Source: Paenibacillus phyllosphaerae (lineage in GTDB: Bacteria > Bacillota > Bacilli > Paenibacillales > Paenibacillaceae). From it: a DNA stretch of 64,000 nt. Shown one piece after another: positions 25,632 to 34,389 of this stretch. Location of the stretch: the NCBI RefSeq assembly GCF_014192105.1, contig NZ_JACHXK010000014.1, positions 122,343 through 186,342 of the forward strand. The letters run 5' to 3'. Each line of letters opens with the position of its first letter. The stretch's first letter is position 1. The translations under genes and the position numbers were made by a program. The notes below the pieces were generated by a model, which did no database searches, was not told the origin of the DNA, and saw nothing but the letters and a program-made list of their open reading frames with translations.

Positions 25632-26003
25632 ATGCGAGAAGGCAAACATGGACATAGAGGACATCATGGGCATCACGGACATGGAGAAGGACGAGGCCGC
25701 GGCGAGCACCACCGGATCAAGAGCGCGCAGACCTTCCGCCGCGGACGGGCGATACATTTTCTCGAGAAATTGCATCTCAAACGGGCAACGCTGCTGCAAC
25801 AGCTGAATCAACCGGAATTCGATTCGATCAAGCAGGTCATCAGCGGAGAATTGAAAGCCGTGGACACGATCATTCAGGAGTTTATCCATACGTTCGAATT
25901 GCACGAGATGCCTGCGGAAAGCGACGATGCAAGCGATACGCCTAGCGAGGCGGGCGACACGAAACCAACCGAGGGAGAGGAAGAACAAGATGAGCGTCAT
26001 TGA
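25632..26003 (+). CDS. Small His/Gly-rich protein of unknown function
   Basis: 123 residues. The first 28 are dominated by His, Gly and Arg (HGHRGHHGHHGHGEGRGRGEHH), a likely metal-binding or nucleic-acid-contacting tail. Residues about 30-90 are helical and conserved-looking (RRGRAIHFLEKLHLKRATLLQQL and LKAVDTIIQEFIHTFELHE), and the end is acidic and disordered. I do not recognise the family. The ATG at 25632 follows GAAGGAGG with good spacing; an in-frame extension to 25575 would start within the operators. The gene overlaps the nitroreductase gene by 14 bp, so the two are co-expressed and probably share a stress or metal signal acting on the GTATAC operators. Confidence 0.72.
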   Translation: MREGKHGHRGHHGHHGHGEGRGRGEHHRIKSAQTFRRGRAIHFLEKLHLKRATLLQQLNQPEFDSIKQVISGELKAVDTIIQEFIHTFELHEMPAESDDASDTPSEAGDTKPTEGEEEQDERH

Positions 26004-26475
26004 GATCATGAAGACCCGCAGAACGATTAAAGCGTTCGGGCCGCGGCCGATCGAGGAACAGGACCTGCAAGCATGGCTGACCGCTGCCAGCTTCGCGCCG
26101 AATCACCGGATGAATGAGCCGTGGGAACTGCTCGTCGTCGGGCCGGAGACAAGAGCCAAATTGAACCACAAGACCGATTTCGGCCACGCGCCGGTCGTGC
26201 TTGCGGTCTTGTCCAAGCCTGCCCCGACGGCATTCGAGCGTGACGAGAATGTGATGGCCGTCTCCTGCTTCGTCCAGAACCTCCTGCTCGCCGCCCACGA
26301 AGCCGGCGCAGGCGTCTATTGGGCTTCGCTTGGCGCCCTTCCCCACAATCGCGCGATCCTCGGCGTTCAGGAAGGCTACGATGTAATCGGCGTCCTCGGG
26401 ATCGGCTATCCGGAGGATGTGCCTGCAGCGAGAGCTCGAACGCCGATCGACTCTAAACTTACGTATTTGGCCTAA
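25990..26475 (+). CDS. Nitroreductase family protein
   Basis: 161 residues of the FMN-dependent nitroreductase fold. The N-terminal MKTRRTIKAFGPRPIEEQDLQAWL is the family's FMN-phosphate-binding start, and SFAPNHRMNEPWELLVV and GIGYPED are the usual later motifs. It would reduce nitro compounds, quinones or similar substrates with NAD(P)H. The ATG at 25990 lies inside the end of the His-rich gene, with GAGGAAG upstream. It is one of the shorter members of the family and lacks the C-terminal extension of NfsA/NfsB types. Confidence 0.88.
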   Translation: MSVIEIMKTRRTIKAFGPRPIEEQDLQAWLTAASFAPNHRMNEPWELLVVGPETRAKLNHKTDFGHAPVVLAVLSKPAPTAFERDENVMAVSCFVQNLLLAAHEAGAGVYWASLGALPHNRAILGVQEGYDVIGVLGIGYPEDVPAARARTPIDSKLTYLA

Positions 26476-26496
26476 CTCCCCTTATCCCATAATTAG

Positions 26497-26540
26497 AAGA
26501 GGCAACTCCGACCCTGTCTAGGGCTGGAATTGCCTCTTTT
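26497..26540. terminator. Bidirectional terminator after the nitroreductase gene
   Basis: AAGAGGCAA pairs with TTGCCTCTT, with further pairing inside. A TTTT run follows on the plus strand and a weaker T-rich stretch on the minus strand, fitting the convergent DUF4405 gene. Confidence 0.75.
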
Positions 26541-26553
26541 CGCTAGCTCTGGA

Positions 26554-27411
26554 TCAGCCTAGCTTCAGCTTCTTCTTCCGCCGGCTCCACAGCTTCTCCA
26601 AGTAATACACGATCACTACGAATACGGCCAGGATACCGAAATAAGTGGCCAGCACTTGGAACGCGTTGGCGCTTCCGCCATGCCCTTCTTGACCGCCCCG
26701 GAACCCGCCTTCGAAACCGGCGCGTCCTTCAGGCCGTCCCTCTTGTCCCTCTGCCGCGTCTTCGTCCGGCATAACGCGTTCACCCTTCTCTCCTTCAAAC
26801 GACGGACGGCCTCCCATACCCATCTGAGATCCGCCGCCAACAATGCTCACCGCCGAGGAGACGCGCTGGACGAAGCTCGTCTGATTCATCTCGTACACGC
26901 CGAATACGAGGATAAGAATAGCGGCTGCCTTGGCGATATAACTCAACCAGACTTGTCCCTTAGAAGAAGGCGCAAGCCGTTGAACCACTGTCATGACCCA
27001 TTTCCAATGCAGGCCGATGTGGACGCCGACCGTGATCAAGGTCACGAATGACAACGAAATATGCGTAACCTTAAACCAGGCCTGATCGCCGACGTTCATG
27101 CCGGGGAAGAGAATACGGGAGATGAACACGCCGGATACGATAATCGTCGTCATCGAGATCAGCAGCAGTACGTTCAGGATATAGCCGAATCGGGTTAACG
27201 CCGGCATCTTCCGGTCGAACAGCTTCAACGTCATATTTTTCACCCAACGCCAGTTCAATGCGATATGCGCCAGGAATGCGCCTCCTATAATTGTGCCGGT
27301 CCATTCGTGAAAGCTTAACCCGCCGAGCACCTGCTTATTGAATAGCAGCGCAAATGCGATTCCCATTAACAGGTCCAACGTCAGCTTGATGTAGTTGATT
27401 TTCTTCTTCAC
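26554..27411 (-). CDS. DUF4405 membrane protein (cytochrome b561-like fold)
   Basis: 285 residues with about five membrane helices and paired histidines in them (FHEWTGTIIGGAFLAHIALNW and THISLSFVTLITVGVHIGLHW), as expected for haem-coordinating four-helix membrane proteins. Between the last two helices there is a long Gly/Glu-rich outer loop (about 200-255: GQEGRPEGRAGFEGG and similar). I choose the GTG at 27411 because GGAGG stands 8 nt before it; the ATG at 27426 has no spaced site. It may take part in membrane electron transfer; the function is unknown. It is divergent from a two-component system whose regulator probably controls it through the phased repeats at 27477-27504. Confidence 0.78.
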   Translation of the reverse strand: MKKKINYIKLTLDLLMGIAFALLFNKQVLGGLSFHEWTGTIIGGAFLAHIALNWRWVKNMTLKLFDRKMPALTRFGYILNVLLLISMTTIIVSGVFISRILFPGMNVGDQAWFKVTHISLSFVTLITVGVHIGLHWKWVMTVVQRLAPSSKGQVWLSYIAKAAAILILVFGVYEMNQTSFVQRVSSAVSIVGGGSQMGMGGRPSFEGEKGERVMPDEDAAEGQEGRPEGRAGFEGGFRGGQEGHGGSANAFQVLATYFGILAVFVVIVYYLEKLWSRRKKKLKLG

Positions 27412-27459
27412 GCCTCTTGCCTCCATCCTCCATGTTCGATCGTTCGCGAATACCGTTTA

Positions 27460-27504
27460 AGTATAGAGCGCCAATGTCACAGTTTTTTTACAGCTTGTTC
27501 AACG
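27460..27504 (-). promoter_or_regulatory. Phased direct repeats and -10 box before the DUF4405 gene
   Basis: Read on the plus strand, TCACAG (27477), TTACAG (27488) and TCAACG (27499) recur every 11 bp, the spacing used by OmpR/PhoB regulators. On the minus strand they read CTGTGA and CTGTAA, and a TATACT -10 box follows 11 bp downstream (27460-27465) in place of a usual -35. This is the geometry of a PhoB-type activated promoter. Confidence 0.55.
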
Positions 27505-27598
27505 TTGCTTGTCTGAATATCAACGGATGTTTACTTGCTTTTGCGCAGGAGGATGGGTAATGTTGTGGGTAAAATCGAAATGATCCGCAGGTGATTGC

Positions 27599-28288
27599 AT
27601 GGTTCAAATTTTAATAGCGGATGATGACGCGCGCATGCGAAAACTGCTTAAGGATTTTCTGACCCGCCAAGCTTATACCGTCCATGAAGCCCGCGACGGG
27701 AACGAAGCCATGCTTCAATTTCAGCAGATCAAGCCGCTCGACCTCATCATTCTCGATATTATGATGCCCGGAATCGACGGTTGGGAAGTTTGCCGCAAAA
27801 TCAGGCAGCAATCGGATGTTCCGATCCTTATGCTGACCGCTAAGGAAGAAGAGTACGATCAACTATTCGGCTTTCAGCTTGGCGCCGACGATTATGTAAC
27901 CAAACCCTTCAGCCCCTCGATCCTGGTGGCGCGGGTAGCCGCGTTATTGAAACGAACGAAGATGAAGTCCGAGCAGCCAAGCGCCAAGGAATGGATGAGG
28001 CAAGGACTGCACGTGAAGCTGTCGGCCGGGAAAGTGTGGGTGGACGGGCAGTTAGTGGATTTGAGCCCCAAAGAATATGACTTGCTCATCTACTTCATCC
28101 ATAACGAGGGACTTCTGCTATCCAGAGAGCAGCTGCTCGAGAATGTGTGGGGTTACGACTACTTCGGAGATGTACGTACCGTCGATACGCATATGAACCG
28201 GCTGCGGCTGAAGATCTCGCCTTACGATACATTCATCCATACCATCCGGGGCAAAGGCTACCGATTCGAGGGCTATGATGAAAAATAA
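27599..28288 (+). CDS. OmpR-family response regulator
   Basis: 229 residues: receiver domain with acidic pocket (ADDDAR), phospho-Asp in LIILDIMMPGIDGWE and Lys in VTKPF; then a winged-helix DNA-binding domain (about 130-227, ending THMNRLRLKISPYDTFIHTIRGKGYRFE). It is immediately followed by its kinase, with a 14-bp overlap. It is likely to activate the divergent DUF4405 gene through the phased repeats between them. Confidence 0.93.
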   Translation: MVQILIADDDARMRKLLKDFLTRQAYTVHEARDGNEAMLQFQQIKPLDLIILDIMMPGIDGWEVCRKIRQQSDVPILMLTAKEEEYDQLFGFQLGADDYVTKPFSPSILVARVAALLKRTKMKSEQPSAKEWMRQGLHVKLSAGKVWVDGQLVDLSPKEYDLLIYFIHNEGLLLSREQLLENVWGYDYFGDVRTVDTHMNRLRLKISPYDTFIHTIRGKGYRFEGYDEK

Positions 28289-29738
28289 GCCGATTCGCAT
28301 TCAATTTCTGCTCGTCTTTCTCGCATTTCTCATCCTATTGTTCGGCTTGATTTCGTTATCGAACATCTTTCTGCTCAAGCCGTTCTACGTATGGACGAAG
28401 ACGGAGCAGCTCAAGTCCGTCAGCCGCCATTACGACGATGTCGCCGTCGACCCGCAGAACCAGGAGTTCTTAAGACTGATCGAAAAAACGCAATACCGGG
28501 ACCAAGCGGCTGTCGACGTGTTCGACGCGGAGGATGAACTTATTTACTCTTCCATCCGTAACTCCCGGGAGAATCGTCCGATGGATATCAGACCGATGTA
28601 CAGCGATGAAGAACGGGGCAAGCTCCAGGACGGCCGAATCCTCGTCAAGCAAATCTACAATCCGCATCATAACCAAACGCTGATCGTGGTCTCCAGACTA
28701 CTGCCGGGGGGCGAAATCTTGTCCCTAAGCTCCGCTATGGCAGCCATCGAGCAAAGCGTCGCCATCCTCAACGAATTCTTGCTCATCGTCCTGTTGCTCT
28801 TCGTGATCTTAGTGTGGATCTGCGCGAGGAGGTTTGCCGACTACTTCTCCAAGCCGATCGTCACGCTGCAGCAAATGACGAACCGGATGATTCAATTCGA
28901 TTTCAGTCAGCAATGGCATGAGAGCCGCCGCGACGAGCTCGGCAATCTGGGAACGAACATGAATAAGTTGATGTTAATCATCGGGAACTTCATAGAAGAG
29001 TTGAAGGGCAAGAACGAGCTCCTCGAATCCGAGCTCGAGAGGAAGAACAAGCTAGATCGGATGCGCAAGCAATTCGTCTCCAATGTATCTCATGAGCTGA
29101 AAACGCCGATCGCGCTGATCCAAGGCTATGCGGAGGGACTTCGCGTCGATGTGAACACCGACAGCGCCAGTCGTGAAGAATACTGCGACGTGATTATGGA
29201 CGAGGCAAGAAAAATGAACGAGCTTGTCCGGGAGCTGCTCCTGCTGTCGCAGCTAGAGCTCGGCCAAGATGCGCTGAGCATCGAGAGGTTCGATATCGCA
29301 AGCGGCCTGCGGACCGCCGCAACCCGCTTCCGACATTTGTCGGCTAACCGGGAAATCGCCTTTGAGCTGAACGTGCAGGAGGATGCCGCCGAGGTCATCG
29401 GCGATAGGAATAAGATTGACCAAGTCATCGCCAACTATTTATCCAACGCGTTGTATTTCGTCAATGAGCAGAAGCGCATTCGCATTGCGACCGTACGGGA
29501 GGGCGAGCGTATCCGCGTATCGGTTTATAATACGGGACCTCATATACCGGAAGATGAAATGGACCAGATCTGGACCAGCTTTTATAAAGTGGATAAAGCC
29601 CGTACGCGAGGTGAAGGCGGGACTGGCCTTGGCTTATCCATCGTTAAGCGAATTATGGATCTCCACCATATGCCCTTCGGTGCCGCTAACGTGCACGACG
29701 GGGTCGTCTTCTGGTTCGAACTGCCTCTAGCTGCGTAA
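28275..29738 (+). CDS. Sensor histidine kinase partner of the OmpR-type regulator
   Basis: 487 residues with two membrane helices (about 8-30 and 170-192) bounding an extracellular sensor region, a HAMP domain, a coiled-coil linker, a HisKA domain (FVSNVSHELKTPIALIQGYAEG, phospho-His) and an HATPase_c domain (NYLSNALYFV, GEGGTGLGLSIVKRIM). The gene begins within the end of the response-regulator gene. The ligand is unknown. Confidence 0.93.
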   Translation: MMKNKPIRIQFLLVFLAFLILLFGLISLSNIFLLKPFYVWTKTEQLKSVSRHYDDVAVDPQNQEFLRLIEKTQYRDQAAVDVFDAEDELIYSSIRNSRENRPMDIRPMYSDEERGKLQDGRILVKQIYNPHHNQTLIVVSRLLPGGEILSLSSAMAAIEQSVAILNEFLLIVLLLFVILVWICARRFADYFSKPIVTLQQMTNRMIQFDFSQQWHESRRDELGNLGTNMNKLMLIIGNFIEELKGKNELLESELERKNKLDRMRKQFVSNVSHELKTPIALIQGYAEGLRVDVNTDSASREEYCDVIMDEARKMNELVRELLLLSQLELGQDALSIERFDIASGLRTAATRFRHLSANREIAFELNVQEDAAEVIGDRNKIDQVIANYLSNALYFVNEQKRIRIATVREGERIRVSVYNTGPHIPEDEMDQIWTSFYKVDKARTRGEGGTGLGLSIVKRIMDLHHMPFGAANVHDGVVFWFELPLAA

Positions 29739-29786
29739 GAACATCGCAAGGAGAGGCAGCAACGATAGGAAAGCCTGAATGAACGA

Positions 29787-29819
29787 GAGACGGTAGCCCA
29801 TCGGGCTGCCGTCTCTTTT
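29787..29819 (+). terminator. Intrinsic terminator after the kinase gene
   Basis: GAGACGGTAGCCC pairs with GGGCTGCCGTCTC (one mismatch), followed by TTTT. Confidence 0.82.
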
Positions 29820-29857
29820 GTCTACCCGCTCCAGTCAAGGGAACAGGATGCTCTTCC

Positions 29858-30463
29858 TTAGTCCACCTTAGCGCCATAGGCGATGGCCAGCATCACCGCT
29901 TGCTCCCGATCCATCCGGAGCCCTTTGACCTCGAATGCTTTGAGATCGACGCCTTTCAGCTGCGCCCCTCTTATGTCGGTGCCCGCAAGCTTCGCCTTGG
30001 CGAGCGATGCTCCGGTCAGGTCGCTGTCCCTAAGGTCTGCCTTCTCCAGGTTTGCGCCCAGCAAGTCCGCTTCATAGAATTTCACGCCCCGCAGATCCTG
30101 CCGGACCAATCGGGAATTCCGCAAGTTGGTATAGGACCAATCCCCTCCGGCAATCGTAATGCCATCCATATTCGCGTTCGTGAAATCCGATCCGGTCATT
30201 TTGCAGGCATCGAATTTGGCGACGAACAGATTGGCCCCGCTGAAGTTGCAATTCTCGAATGCCGACTCTTTGTGAATCGATCCGTTCAACAGCGCTCCGC
30301 GAAAGTTGCAGTTGATAAACCGGCAATTCTCGGAGGTGATCTCCTCCAGCGATCCATTGGCAAAGGTGCAGTGGTCGAAGGTACAGCTGATGAGCTCGCC
30401 AAACCTCAAATCTTGTGCGCCGAAATCGACGCCTTCATAATGCTGGCTGCTGTATTGAAACAT
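29858..30463 (-). CDS. Pentapeptide-repeat protein
   Basis: 201 residues made almost entirely of A(D/N)LxX-type pentapeptides, for example NCNFSGANLFVAKFDACKM, and later ADLLGANLEKADLRDSDLTGA. Such proteins fold as right-handed quadrilateral beta helices; some mimic DNA and protect gyrase (Qnr/MfpA-like), others have no known role. I choose the ATG at 30463 with GGAGG upstream; a longer frame to 30532 lacks a site. No partner gene suggests a specific function. Confidence 0.88.
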   Translation of the reverse strand: MFQYSSQHYEGVDFGAQDLRFGELISCTFDHCTFANGSLEEITSENCRFINCNFRGALLNGSIHKESAFENCNFSGANLFVAKFDACKMTGSDFTNANMDGITIAGGDWSYTNLRNSRLVRQDLRGVKFYEADLLGANLEKADLRDSDLTGASLAKAKLAGTDIRGAQLKGVDLKAFEVKGLRMDREQAVMLAIAYGAKVD

Positions 30464-30668
30464 GGGCTTGCCTCCATAAGACATATAAAATTTCGATTGT
30501 ATCAGGACTGATCTCGTATCGATCTTTTTCACTATAGCACACGGCTGTCAAGAACCTGCCTGTCTCTAGCCTAAAGTCAAGCACTATATATTTAAATACG
30601 AAAAATCCTGCCCCGTTCCCGGGACAGGATTCATGCTTGCCTGCTGCACATATGTCAGCTGGAAAGGC

Positions 30669-32750
30669 TTAGCTTGCTGTTCCTGTTGTCGCGCTTTGCT
30701 CGCTGGTTGGCGCACTGCCTGGGGCTCCGCTAGGCGCTTCGCCGCCCGGGAAACCTTCGCCTTGAGCCGGTCTTTCGCCGCGAGCGCCGCCTCCCATACC
30801 GCGTCCGCCGCCGCCGCCGAATCCGCCGCGGCCGGTGTTGGCCGTCGTTACGCCGGACTCGTTCACATACGTCACTTTGTCGCCCATCGCGAAGGTAACC
30901 ACCTTCGTGCTGCCGCTAACCGTGCCGCCTTCGTACAAGCCATCTGTAGCCGTGCCGCTCGCAGTACCGCCTGTCGAGAACGTGTAATTCTCGCCGCTCT
31001 TCAGCGCTGCCGAAGAAATAACGATGCTATTGAACGTTTTCGTAGGTTGGAACGCTGCGACGACCGCACCCGTGCTGTCTGTCAAGGTAACGAGCGTCCC
31101 CGCTTCCAGCGTGCTTGGGAATGTCATCATTACAGCCAGCTGCGAAGAAGTTTCGGATGGCGCCTGCGCCATGCCCGAGCTGCCCGCTGCAATCAGCGTG
31201 CCGCCGGATTGTTCGAAGGTACCGTTGTAATCAAGCGGACCGTTACCGGAATTCGTCGGACCGTTGACGAGCGCGGTGCCGCCTGTCATAACCATGTTGC
31301 CGTTGGAATCCAGTCCGTCACCTGTCGCGTCGACGACGAGGTAACCGCCGCTAATGGTCAGCATGCCGTCTGTAGCCGCGAACATGTCGCCGCCCGCTGC
31401 GCCGGATGCGTCATTGCCGCCGCCGACGTTCACGCCGTCATCGCTTGCAACGACATGGATGTCGCCGCCGGAGATTGTAATATTCGCGCTCTCGATGCCT
31501 TCATAGCTCTTCGTAATTTGAATGGTACCGCTCGAGATGGCAAGTGCCGTATCCGAGTGAATACCGTCGTCCCCGGAGGCAACACTATATTCGCCGCCCG
31601 CAATCGCGATATTCGCGTTACTATGAATGCCGTCGTCCGCCGAGTCGATCTTGAACGTACCGGCCGTAATCGCAACGTTGGCCGTTGCTTTCAACCCTTT
31701 GGCGCTCGTGGACTCTGTTTCTTCCGTAGTCGTTGTCGTCGTTGTCTGCTCCTGCGCCTGCTGGCCGAACCCGCCGCGCATATCGTCTTGGTGCGTCTTC
31801 GTCGACTTCGCGCTGCCGCCGCCGGATACGATATCGAACGTGCCGCCGCCGATCAGAAGCGAAGATGCTGCCTGAATGCCGTCGTTCACGGAAGTCAGGT
31901 CGAACGTGCCGCCCGCAATCGCAATATAACCTTTGTCCGCATCGGTGTCATTCGTCGTCTTCATGGCGTCACCGCCTGCGTCAACCGTGATCGTACCGTC
32001 TTTGACCGCCAGCAGATCTTTGCCGACAATCCCGTCATCAGCCGCCTTCACGACGATCGTGCCGCTCATGATCTTCAGATCGTCTTTGCTCGTGATGCCG
32101 TCATTCGCATTGCCTTGCACCGTCAGTTTACCGGCGCCGTTAATCGTCAGATCGCCCTTGCTGTACAGCGTTGCCGTCGGCGCTTCGTCGGATGTGTCGG
32201 AGTAGGTCGCGCCGTCCGTCAGCGCATTATCGGTTCCCTCTTGCAGCGTAACGATCACCTTGCCGGCTTCGATCACTTGGATGGCTGGTCCGTCATTGTT
32301 CGTAATCTGAGCGCCGTTCAGCACCACATGCACGTCATCGTCTTCCGTCACATTGATGACCAGCTGGCCGTCTGCGATCGTGCCGCTGACCACGTAAGTG
32401 CCCGCAGCAGAGATGGTCACGACGCCGCTCTCGGCCTTCGCTCCTTCTCCCGTCACGCTGGCGCCGGAAGCGCTCAGCGCGATCATCGTCGAGCTATCTT
32501 GGCTCCATGCCGTAAGCGTATCGTTCTCCTCGAAGTCTGCCTGTTCGTTAACATCTTGTCCAGCCAGCTGCAGATCGGCCGTGTTGGCCGTCGTGCTCGC
32601 TTGGTCTGTGCCGGCCGTCGTTGCCGTAGTGGACGTATTCACGGAAACCGTAGATTCCGTCGTGCTTGTATTGGAGCTGCAGCCAGCGGCTGCAAGCATG
32701 GTGCTAAGGAGCAGAATCGTCAGTAATTTGCCTTTATTCGATTTCTTCAT
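30669..32750 (-). CDS. Cthe_2159-family carbohydrate-binding lipoprotein
   Basis: 693 residues. A lipobox (LAAAGC) is followed by a beta-helix domain of the Cthe_2159 type (about 70-480), with short repeats such as LTINGAGKLTVQGNANDGITSKDDLKI and NIAIAGGEYSVASGDDGIHSD. The repeated DDGI/NDGI phrases probably bind calcium, as in the family's founding pectate-lyase-like, sugar-binding protein. The C-terminal third ends in a Gly/Ala-rich tail. The protein should be surface-anchored. It is the third gene after VTC and DUF4956 genes, a recurring association in Bacillota, suggesting a polyphosphate- or envelope-linked role. Confidence 0.85.
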   Translation of the reverse strand: MKKSNKGKLLTILLLSTMLAAAGCSSNTSTTESTVSVNTSTTATTAGTDQASTTANTADLQLAGQDVNEQADFEENDTLTAWSQDSSTMIALSASGASVTGEGAKAESGVVTISAAGTYVVSGTIADGQLVINVTEDDDVHVVLNGAQITNNDGPAIQVIEAGKVIVTLQEGTDNALTDGATYSDTSDEAPTATLYSKGDLTINGAGKLTVQGNANDGITSKDDLKIMSGTIVVKAADDGIVGKDLLAVKDGTITVDAGGDAMKTTNDTDADKGYIAIAGGTFDLTSVNDGIQAASSLLIGGGTFDIVSGGGSAKSTKTHQDDMRGGFGQQAQEQTTTTTTTEETESTSAKGLKATANVAITAGTFKIDSADDGIHSNANIAIAGGEYSVASGDDGIHSDTALAISSGTIQITKSYEGIESANITISGGDIHVVASDDGVNVGGGNDASGAAGGDMFAATDGMLTISGGYLVVDATGDGLDSNGNMVMTGGTALVNGPTNSGNGPLDYNGTFEQSGGTLIAAGSSGMAQAPSETSSQLAVMMTFPSTLEAGTLVTLTDSTGAVVAAFQPTKTFNSIVISSAALKSGENYTFSTGGTASGTATDGLYEGGTVSGSTKVVTFAMGDKVTYVNESGVTTANTGRGGFGGGGGRGMGGGARGERPAQGEGFPGGEAPSGAPGSAPTSEQSATTGTAS

Positions 32751-32767
32751 AAGAAGTCATCCTCTCA

Positions 32768-33448
32768 TTAATATTCCGGTTGTACGGTCGGGCTCATGGT
32801 CAATGTGATATCGAGATTGCCATTCCGGGTACGGACGGCGTCTAGCAGTTCTTTTTGGTTCGTCTCCGGCCGCAACTTCACCGCGTAGACCAGTTCATAC
32901 AAGCTTCCTAGTTCCGTCGTGCGAACTTTCCTGAGTTCATACTCAATGTTGAACTTCTTGAAGATTTCATCGAATGCTTCTTCGTAGCCTAAGCTTTCTG
33001 GAATCGTAACTTTGAGCGTCTTCACGGTATCTTTATGAGCGCCGAATTTGAATGCCTTCAGGACGAACATGAGCAAGCACAATACGACTGTGAACAATAT
33101 CGCGTAACCATAAGCGCCTACGCCGCAAGCAAGGCCGGCTGCCATCGAGAACAGAACGTACGAGATGTCTTTGGAATCACCGGGCGCGCTTCGGAACCGG
33201 ATGATGGAGAAAGCGCCGGCGAGACTGAATGCGCGGGCAATGTTGCTGCCGATGAGCAGAATGATGATGGCGACGATCGTTGGCAGTACCATCATCGTGA
33301 GCGTGAAGCTCGGAGAATACTGCGGCTGCGTCTTCATATACGTCCAGCTGATCACCCCGCCAAGAAGGATGGCGATGGCAAAGGACAGAAGTGCATGCGT
33401 GACGGTTAATTCCGTTACTGTTGTGGAGGAGAAGAGTTGTTCGATCAT
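32768..33448 (-). CDS. DUF4956 membrane protein
   Basis: 226 residues with about four N-terminal membrane helices and a soluble C-terminal domain (about 140-226). The conserved stretch GSNIARAFSLAGAFSIIRFRSAPGDSKDISYVL-like (family signature around residues 70-105) identifies DUF4956. Its start overlaps the VTC gene stop by 4 bp (ATGA), so the two are coupled. It is usually found with VTC-domain proteins; its molecular role is not established. Confidence 0.9.
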   Translation of the reverse strand: MIEQLFSSTTVTELTVTHALLSFAIAILLGGVISWTYMKTQPQYSPSFTLTMMVLPTIVAIIILLIGSNIARAFSLAGAFSIIRFRSAPGDSKDISYVLFSMAAGLACGVGAYGYAILFTVVLCLLMFVLKAFKFGAHKDTVKTLKVTIPESLGYEEAFDEIFKKFNIEYELRKVRTTELGSLYELVYAVKLRPETNQKELLDAVRTRNGNLDITLTMSPTVQPEY

Positions 33449-34221
33449 AGGATGATAAGCTCCCTTTCTTGTTGAAGTTGAATGTCTTTATTGGTGTTGT
33501 CAGTGTGAATCGAGTTGCGAATCGACTTCTTATATTCATTGCCGTACTTCGAGAAGCTCGTCCGGTACATCTCATGTTCGGACAAGAGCCTTGCGAGCCA
33601 GACCGGCACCGTCTTCTCCGCTTTCACTTCCATCAGCCATTGGCCTTTCTCCATCAGCTGTTCGCCGTGGTCGCCGGCCTCCAGCTTCAGATCGTAGCGG
33701 CGGTGCCTTATATTCGTGTCGAAGGAAATCCGCAGATCCCGGTTGCCTTTCGCGAACATCGCGATCCGGTCGTAAGCCAGATACGTCATCGGCTCCAGCT
33801 CATAGCGCGAGAGGAAATATTCAATCTCCGCAATAACCTGCTTGTTCATGCCTTCGCGGAACGCCGGCGGCTTGCCGGTTCTGACGAATTCATAAGCTTC
33901 TTGCAGCTTTAGCGCCGTCCGCCGTTTGTTGACGAGGCCGAACACTTTCTTCTTCAGCTCCAAGTAGACTTTCGCGTCCGGGGCCGGTACGCCGTATGCC
34001 CGAACCCGCAATTTTTCCTTATACTTCGGTTTCGACAGGCTGTTACGGATCAAGGTATGATGCTCAGTATCGAAGTACAAATTACTGATGGAGTAGAACT
34101 TGTTATCTTTGTTGTGCGCATCCGGCTCCATATATTCCGTCAGGCGGTTATATAAATTGTAGAAAGCCTTGGTGTCCATCAAGTATTTGTTCTCATAGCG
34201 GTTAAACACTTCAATCGCCAT
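33445..34221 (-). CDS. VTC-domain protein (putative polyphosphate polymerase)
   Basis: 258 residues of the triphosphate-tunnel fold. FNRYENKYLM at the start, YFDTEHHTLI, LRVRAYG and VYLELKKKVFG supply the Arg/Lys and acidic residues expected to line the tunnel where yeast Vtc4 makes polyphosphate from ATP. The ATG at 34221 follows AAGGGG; the open frame continues upstream to 34245 without a better site. It is the first gene of a three-gene operon with DUF4956 and Cthe_2159, and its promoter is probably controlled by the divergent two-component system. Confidence 0.87.
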   Translation of the reverse strand: MAIEVFNRYENKYLMDTKAFYNLYNRLTEYMEPDAHNKDNKFYSISNLYFDTEHHTLIRNSLSKPKYKEKLRVRAYGVPAPDAKVYLELKKKVFGLVNKRRTALKLQEAYEFVRTGKPPAFREGMNKQVIAEIEYFLSRYELEPMTYLAYDRIAMFAKGNRDLRISFDTNIRHRRYDLKLEAGDHGEQLMEKGQWLMEVKAEKTVPVWLARLLSEHEMYRTSFSKYGNEYKKSIRNSIHTDNTNKDIQLQQERELIIL

Positions 34222-34271
34222 GCGGCTCGCGCCCCTTTCGTTCAATCGTTGTCGCTGTTCTTCATGTCTGT

Positions 34272-34303
34272 ATCTTACGAAGCGAACCTTTAACGAAACT
34301 TAA
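34272..34303 (-). promoter_or_regulatory. Response-regulator box and -10 of the VTC operon
   Basis: On the minus strand TTAA-N6-TTAAAGGTT (34303-34285) is followed after 7 nt by TAAGAT (34277-34272), a plausible -10. An identically built box faces the opposite way before the divergent regulator gene. Confidence 0.55.
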
Positions 34304-34356
34304 ATTGTTAAGGGAGTGTAAAATCTTTTTGTGAGGGAGCGGAATGCTGCTTCGGC

Positions 34357-34362
34357 TATAAT
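34357..34362 (+). promoter_or_regulatory. TATAAT box upstream of the response regulator gene
   Basis: A perfect TATAAT hexamer 92 bp upstream of the chosen start. No -35 box is at proper spacing; it may be a constitutive second promoter. Confidence 0.3.
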
Positions 34363-34389
34363 AGTAGAAACACGAAGCTGAACCTTCGC

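Noticed and set aside
25432..25806. 124-codon plus-strand frame overlapping the His-rich gene
   Set aside because: It runs through the promoter and operators and overlaps in a different frame a gene with an excellent ribosome binding site and coupling to the nitroreductase gene.
30633..32726. 697-codon open frame opposite the Cthe_2159-family gene
   Set aside because: It mirrors the repetitive lipoprotein gene, has Arg/Cys-rich low-complexity sequence and no plausible start signal.
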